This document shows positions 62,446-64,000 of a stretch of 64,000 nucleotides of DNA, one piece after another. Made by a program: the position numbers and the translations under genes. The notes under the pieces are model-generated. The model saw only the letters and a program-made list of their open reading frames with translations. It ran no database searches and had not been told where the DNA came from. The stretch is from Paenibacillus tyrphae. Its GTDB lineage: Bacteria; Bacillota; Bacilli; Paenibacillales; NBRC-103111. The stretch lies in the NCBI RefSeq assembly GCF_027925525.1, contig NZ_BSDJ01000002.1, positions 1 to 64,000 of the forward strand, in the 5' to 3' direction. Position 1 is the first letter of the stretch. Every line of letters begins with the position of its first letter.

Positions 62446-63654
62446 TTACTGGCTAATCCCCTTTTCCTTCATACCTTTTGAGTTAAAGAAAACAATTTTT
62501 ATGACAATACAAGCAAGGGCTAACACAATAAACAGCAAGCCGCTCCATATGGTCCCTTTCACGCCTAAAAAATCGATAAACATTCCGCCTGCTGCCGAAC
62601 CGATGAACACGCCAAGATTGATGAAAGAAATATACAGCCCAGTAGCAAATTCAGGCGCTTCGGGAGCCTCGGATGTTAACCATATCTGCGTTATAATGAG
62701 TCCGCTGGTATGAACCGCTCCCCACAAGACCATGATCAAAATAATAGGTACGATAGACGCCGTTTCTCCTAAGGAAAGCAAGAAGTAAGAGAGCGCTAAT
62801 ACGATCGGTTGGAGCACAGTCGTTCTCGCCATATGGATTCCAATCAGTTTCCCCGCGAGCAAGTTGCCGGCCACTCCCCCGATACCGAATATGACAAGCA
62901 TGACACTGACGGTCTCTCCGTTCATCCCCATCACTTGTTCCAAATATTCGGCAGAATAACTATAGACTGAAAACATTGCCGCAAATATAAAAGTTGCAGC
63001 GCCAATATTGATCCAAAGGGGGATTTTACGCAATATACCGAGCTGCTTCCCATAAGTTATTTTCTCCGCTTTCGGCGTTTTCGGAAGCATAATGGCGATC
63101 CCGATCCCAGCAGCGATGTTGACAAGGGTACAGAATAGAAAAGCGGCCTCGAATGAGAATTGATGCTCGATATAGGTTGTTATCGGAATTCCAAGTACCA
63201 TGCCCATACTGGTTCCGACAAATGCTTTGGCGGAAGCTTGCGTCGCTTTTTCCTTAGGATACAGTGAAATAGCCGTGACAAAAGCCAGAGAAAAATAGAC
63301 GGGATGGAACAAAGCCGGAATCATCCGAAGCGCCAGCAAAACATAAAAATTCGGAGCGAAAGCTGACAATAAACTGCTCCCGGCAAAAATGAACAGACAT
63401 GTCATCAACACATTTTTTCGGTTAAGTTTGGAAAGCAGCAGTACCATAAAGGGACCAAACAACGCGATGACAATCGCAAACGCGCCAACGAGCATCCCGG
63501 CCTGCGATGTGCTGATGCTGTAGCGTTCAATGATTGCCGGCAGTATCCCGACAACGCCAAATTCAATGGTGTATACGCCAAATAAACCCAGTGCAATGAA
63601 AAATATAGGGTTCATGGTCTTTTTAGCCGAACTGAATTGAACCAACCTCTCCAC
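62446..63654 (-). CDS. MFS transporter, DHA1 (AraJ/YdhP-like) efflux type
   Basis: A 402-aa protein with twelve hydrophobic segments. Family features: the first helix 'GVYTIEFGVVGILPAI', the A-motif-like loop 'GPFMVLLLSKLNRKNVLM', the antiporter-type segment 'SAKAFVGTSMGMVLGIPI' and a repeat in the second half (GVFIGSAAGGMFIDFLG). Such DHA1 proteins export drugs or sugars. The start is a choice: GTG at 63654, or a TTG at 63643-63645 just after GGGAGTGGAGAGG, or ATG 13 codons in. The ribosome binding site begins right after the terminator of the preceding gene. Its position upstream of loaP on the same strand makes it a candidate exporter of the polyketide, but it has its own transcription unit and could be unrelated. 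Confidence 0.85.
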   Translation of the reverse strand: MERLVQFSSAKKTMNPIFFIALGLFGVYTIEFGVVGILPAIIERYSISTSQAGMLVGAFAIVIALFGPFMVLLLSKLNRKNVLMTCLFIFAGSSLLSAFAPNFYVLLALRMIPALFHPVYFSLAFVTAISLYPKEKATQASAKAFVGTSMGMVLGIPITTYIEHQFSFEAAFLFCTLVNIAAGIGIAIMLPKTPKAEKITYGKQLGILRKIPLWINIGAATFIFAAMFSVYSYSAEYLEQVMGMNGETVSVMLVIFGIGGVAGNLLAGKLIGIHMARTTVLQPIVLALSYFLLSLGETASIVPIILIMVLWGAVHTSGLIITQIWLTSEAPEAPEFATGLYISFINLGVFIGSAAGGMFIDFLGVKGTIWSGLLFIVLALACIVIKIVFFNSKGMKEKGISQ

Positions 63655-63664
63655 TCCCTTGTAT

Positions 63665-63700
63665 AAAAGAGCCTGGTCCTGATCATGCCGTACCAGGCTC
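63665..63700 (-). terminator. Rho-independent terminator of the serine hydrolase gene
   Basis: Perfect 9-bp stem GAGCCTGGT/ACCAGGCTC (63692-63700 with 63669-63677, 14-base loop) followed on the minus strand by TTTTAT. It ends only about ten bases before the start of the MFS gene. Confidence 0.75.
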
Positions 63701-63713
63701 TTAAACGCATTCT

Positions 63714-64000
63714 TTATTGCTTGATTCCGTCGTAAACGGCTTTGCAGAGATCGACGGTAAACTGACCCGACATGCCTTCCAGCGCGGTATTGGTAAATGC
63801 CACAACGCTGAGCTTCCGTTCAGGATCAACGAACCACGAATGGCCGTAGGTTCCGCCCATCCGCCAGGTGCCCGGTGATTCCGGCGTGCCTGCGGCGGCA
63901 GGATCCTTAAGCAACGTAAATCCAAGACCGAAGCCTCTGCCCGGCCAATAAGCCATCGGCAGATCACCGATCTGGTTAGTCGTCATTTCGCGAACCAGCC
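63714..64000 (-). CDS. Serine hydrolase of the beta-lactamase (class C) fold, C-terminal part
   Basis: The frame is open to the window edge and ends at TAA 63714-63716; about 95 residues are visible. 'MTTNQIGDLPMAYWPGRGFG' followed by 'MGGTYGHSWFVDPERKLSVV' and a C-terminal helix is the usual end of beta-lactamase-related serine hydrolases/esterases; HSW takes the place of the KTG-like strand (HxG). The nucleophile SxxK is outside the window. It has its own terminator and shows no link with the PKS genes. Confidence 0.8.
   Translation of the reverse strand, partial: LVREMTTNQIGDLPMAYWPGRGFGLGFTLLKDPAAAGTPESPGTWRMGGTYGHSWFVDPERKLSVVAFTNTALEGMSGQFTVDLCKAVYDGIKQ

Noticed and set aside
63714-64000. 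Serine hydrolase as the missing thioesterase of the PKS
   Set aside because: It is a beta-lactamase-fold protein with its own terminator, separated from the operon by the MFS gene and loaP; nothing ties it to chain release.

Overview
The window looks like chromosomal DNA from a Paenibacillus-like member of the Bacillales. Ribosome binding sites are strong AGGAGG types, the sugar ABC transporter has permeases and a lipoprotein binding protein but no ATPase of its own, and there is a Cfr-class rRNA methyltransferase, an ABC-F attenuator leader and a LoaP-type antiterminator. Every gene called here lies on the minus strand, so transcription runs from high to low coordinates.

The core, about 8.5-62.3 kb, is a trans-AT polyketide synthase cluster that appears to be one ~53 kb operon behind a single good promoter (62269-62297). 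In transcription order it encodes: LoaP; a stand-alone AT-AT-ER protein; a flavin monooxygenase; five PKS proteins (1726, 1937, 5837, 3556 and 2410 aa, called A-E here); an ICMT-like methyltransferase; and a cytochrome P450. The line reads: A, KS1-(AT-like relic)-DH-KR; B, MT-ACP, KS2-DH-KR; C, MT-ACP-ER, KS3-DH-KR-ACP, KS4-DH-KR-MT-ACP, KS5-DH-KR; D, ACP, KS6-DH-KR-(ACP without its serine)-ACP, KS7-KR-ACP, KS8; E, DH-ACP-KR, KS9-ACP, KS10-ACP. There are ten KS domains, all keeping the Cys-His-His residues. All four protein junctions fall inside a module. No loading module, thioesterase, HMG-synthase cassette or phosphopantetheinyl transferase is in the window. Colinear reading gives a methyl-branched polyene chain with one hydroxyl and a terminal beta,delta-diketo thioester. 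With no thioesterase and a neighbouring ICMT-like methyltransferase, this suggests release as an O-methylated alpha-pyrone (inference). I do not recognise the cluster as a characterised one.

Between 5.8 and 8.5 kb is a small resistance and regulatory area. It holds a Cfr-like gene, preceded by a drug-type transcription attenuator (promoter, antiterminator, terminator) whose own ABC-F gene has been reduced to its last 49 codons. Next come a TetR regulator and an SDR gene with its middle deleted, plus a consensus promoter and operator-like palindromes. Two genes side by side have kept their 5' control regions and 3' ends but lost their middles.

The left end (1-5.3 kb) has the start of a YhaM-like exoribonuclease and an operon of two sugar ABC permeases, an HlyD-type adaptor, a solute-binding lipoprotein and a second lipoprotein. 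The right end has an MFS transporter and the 3' part of a beta-lactamase-fold serine hydrolase gene.
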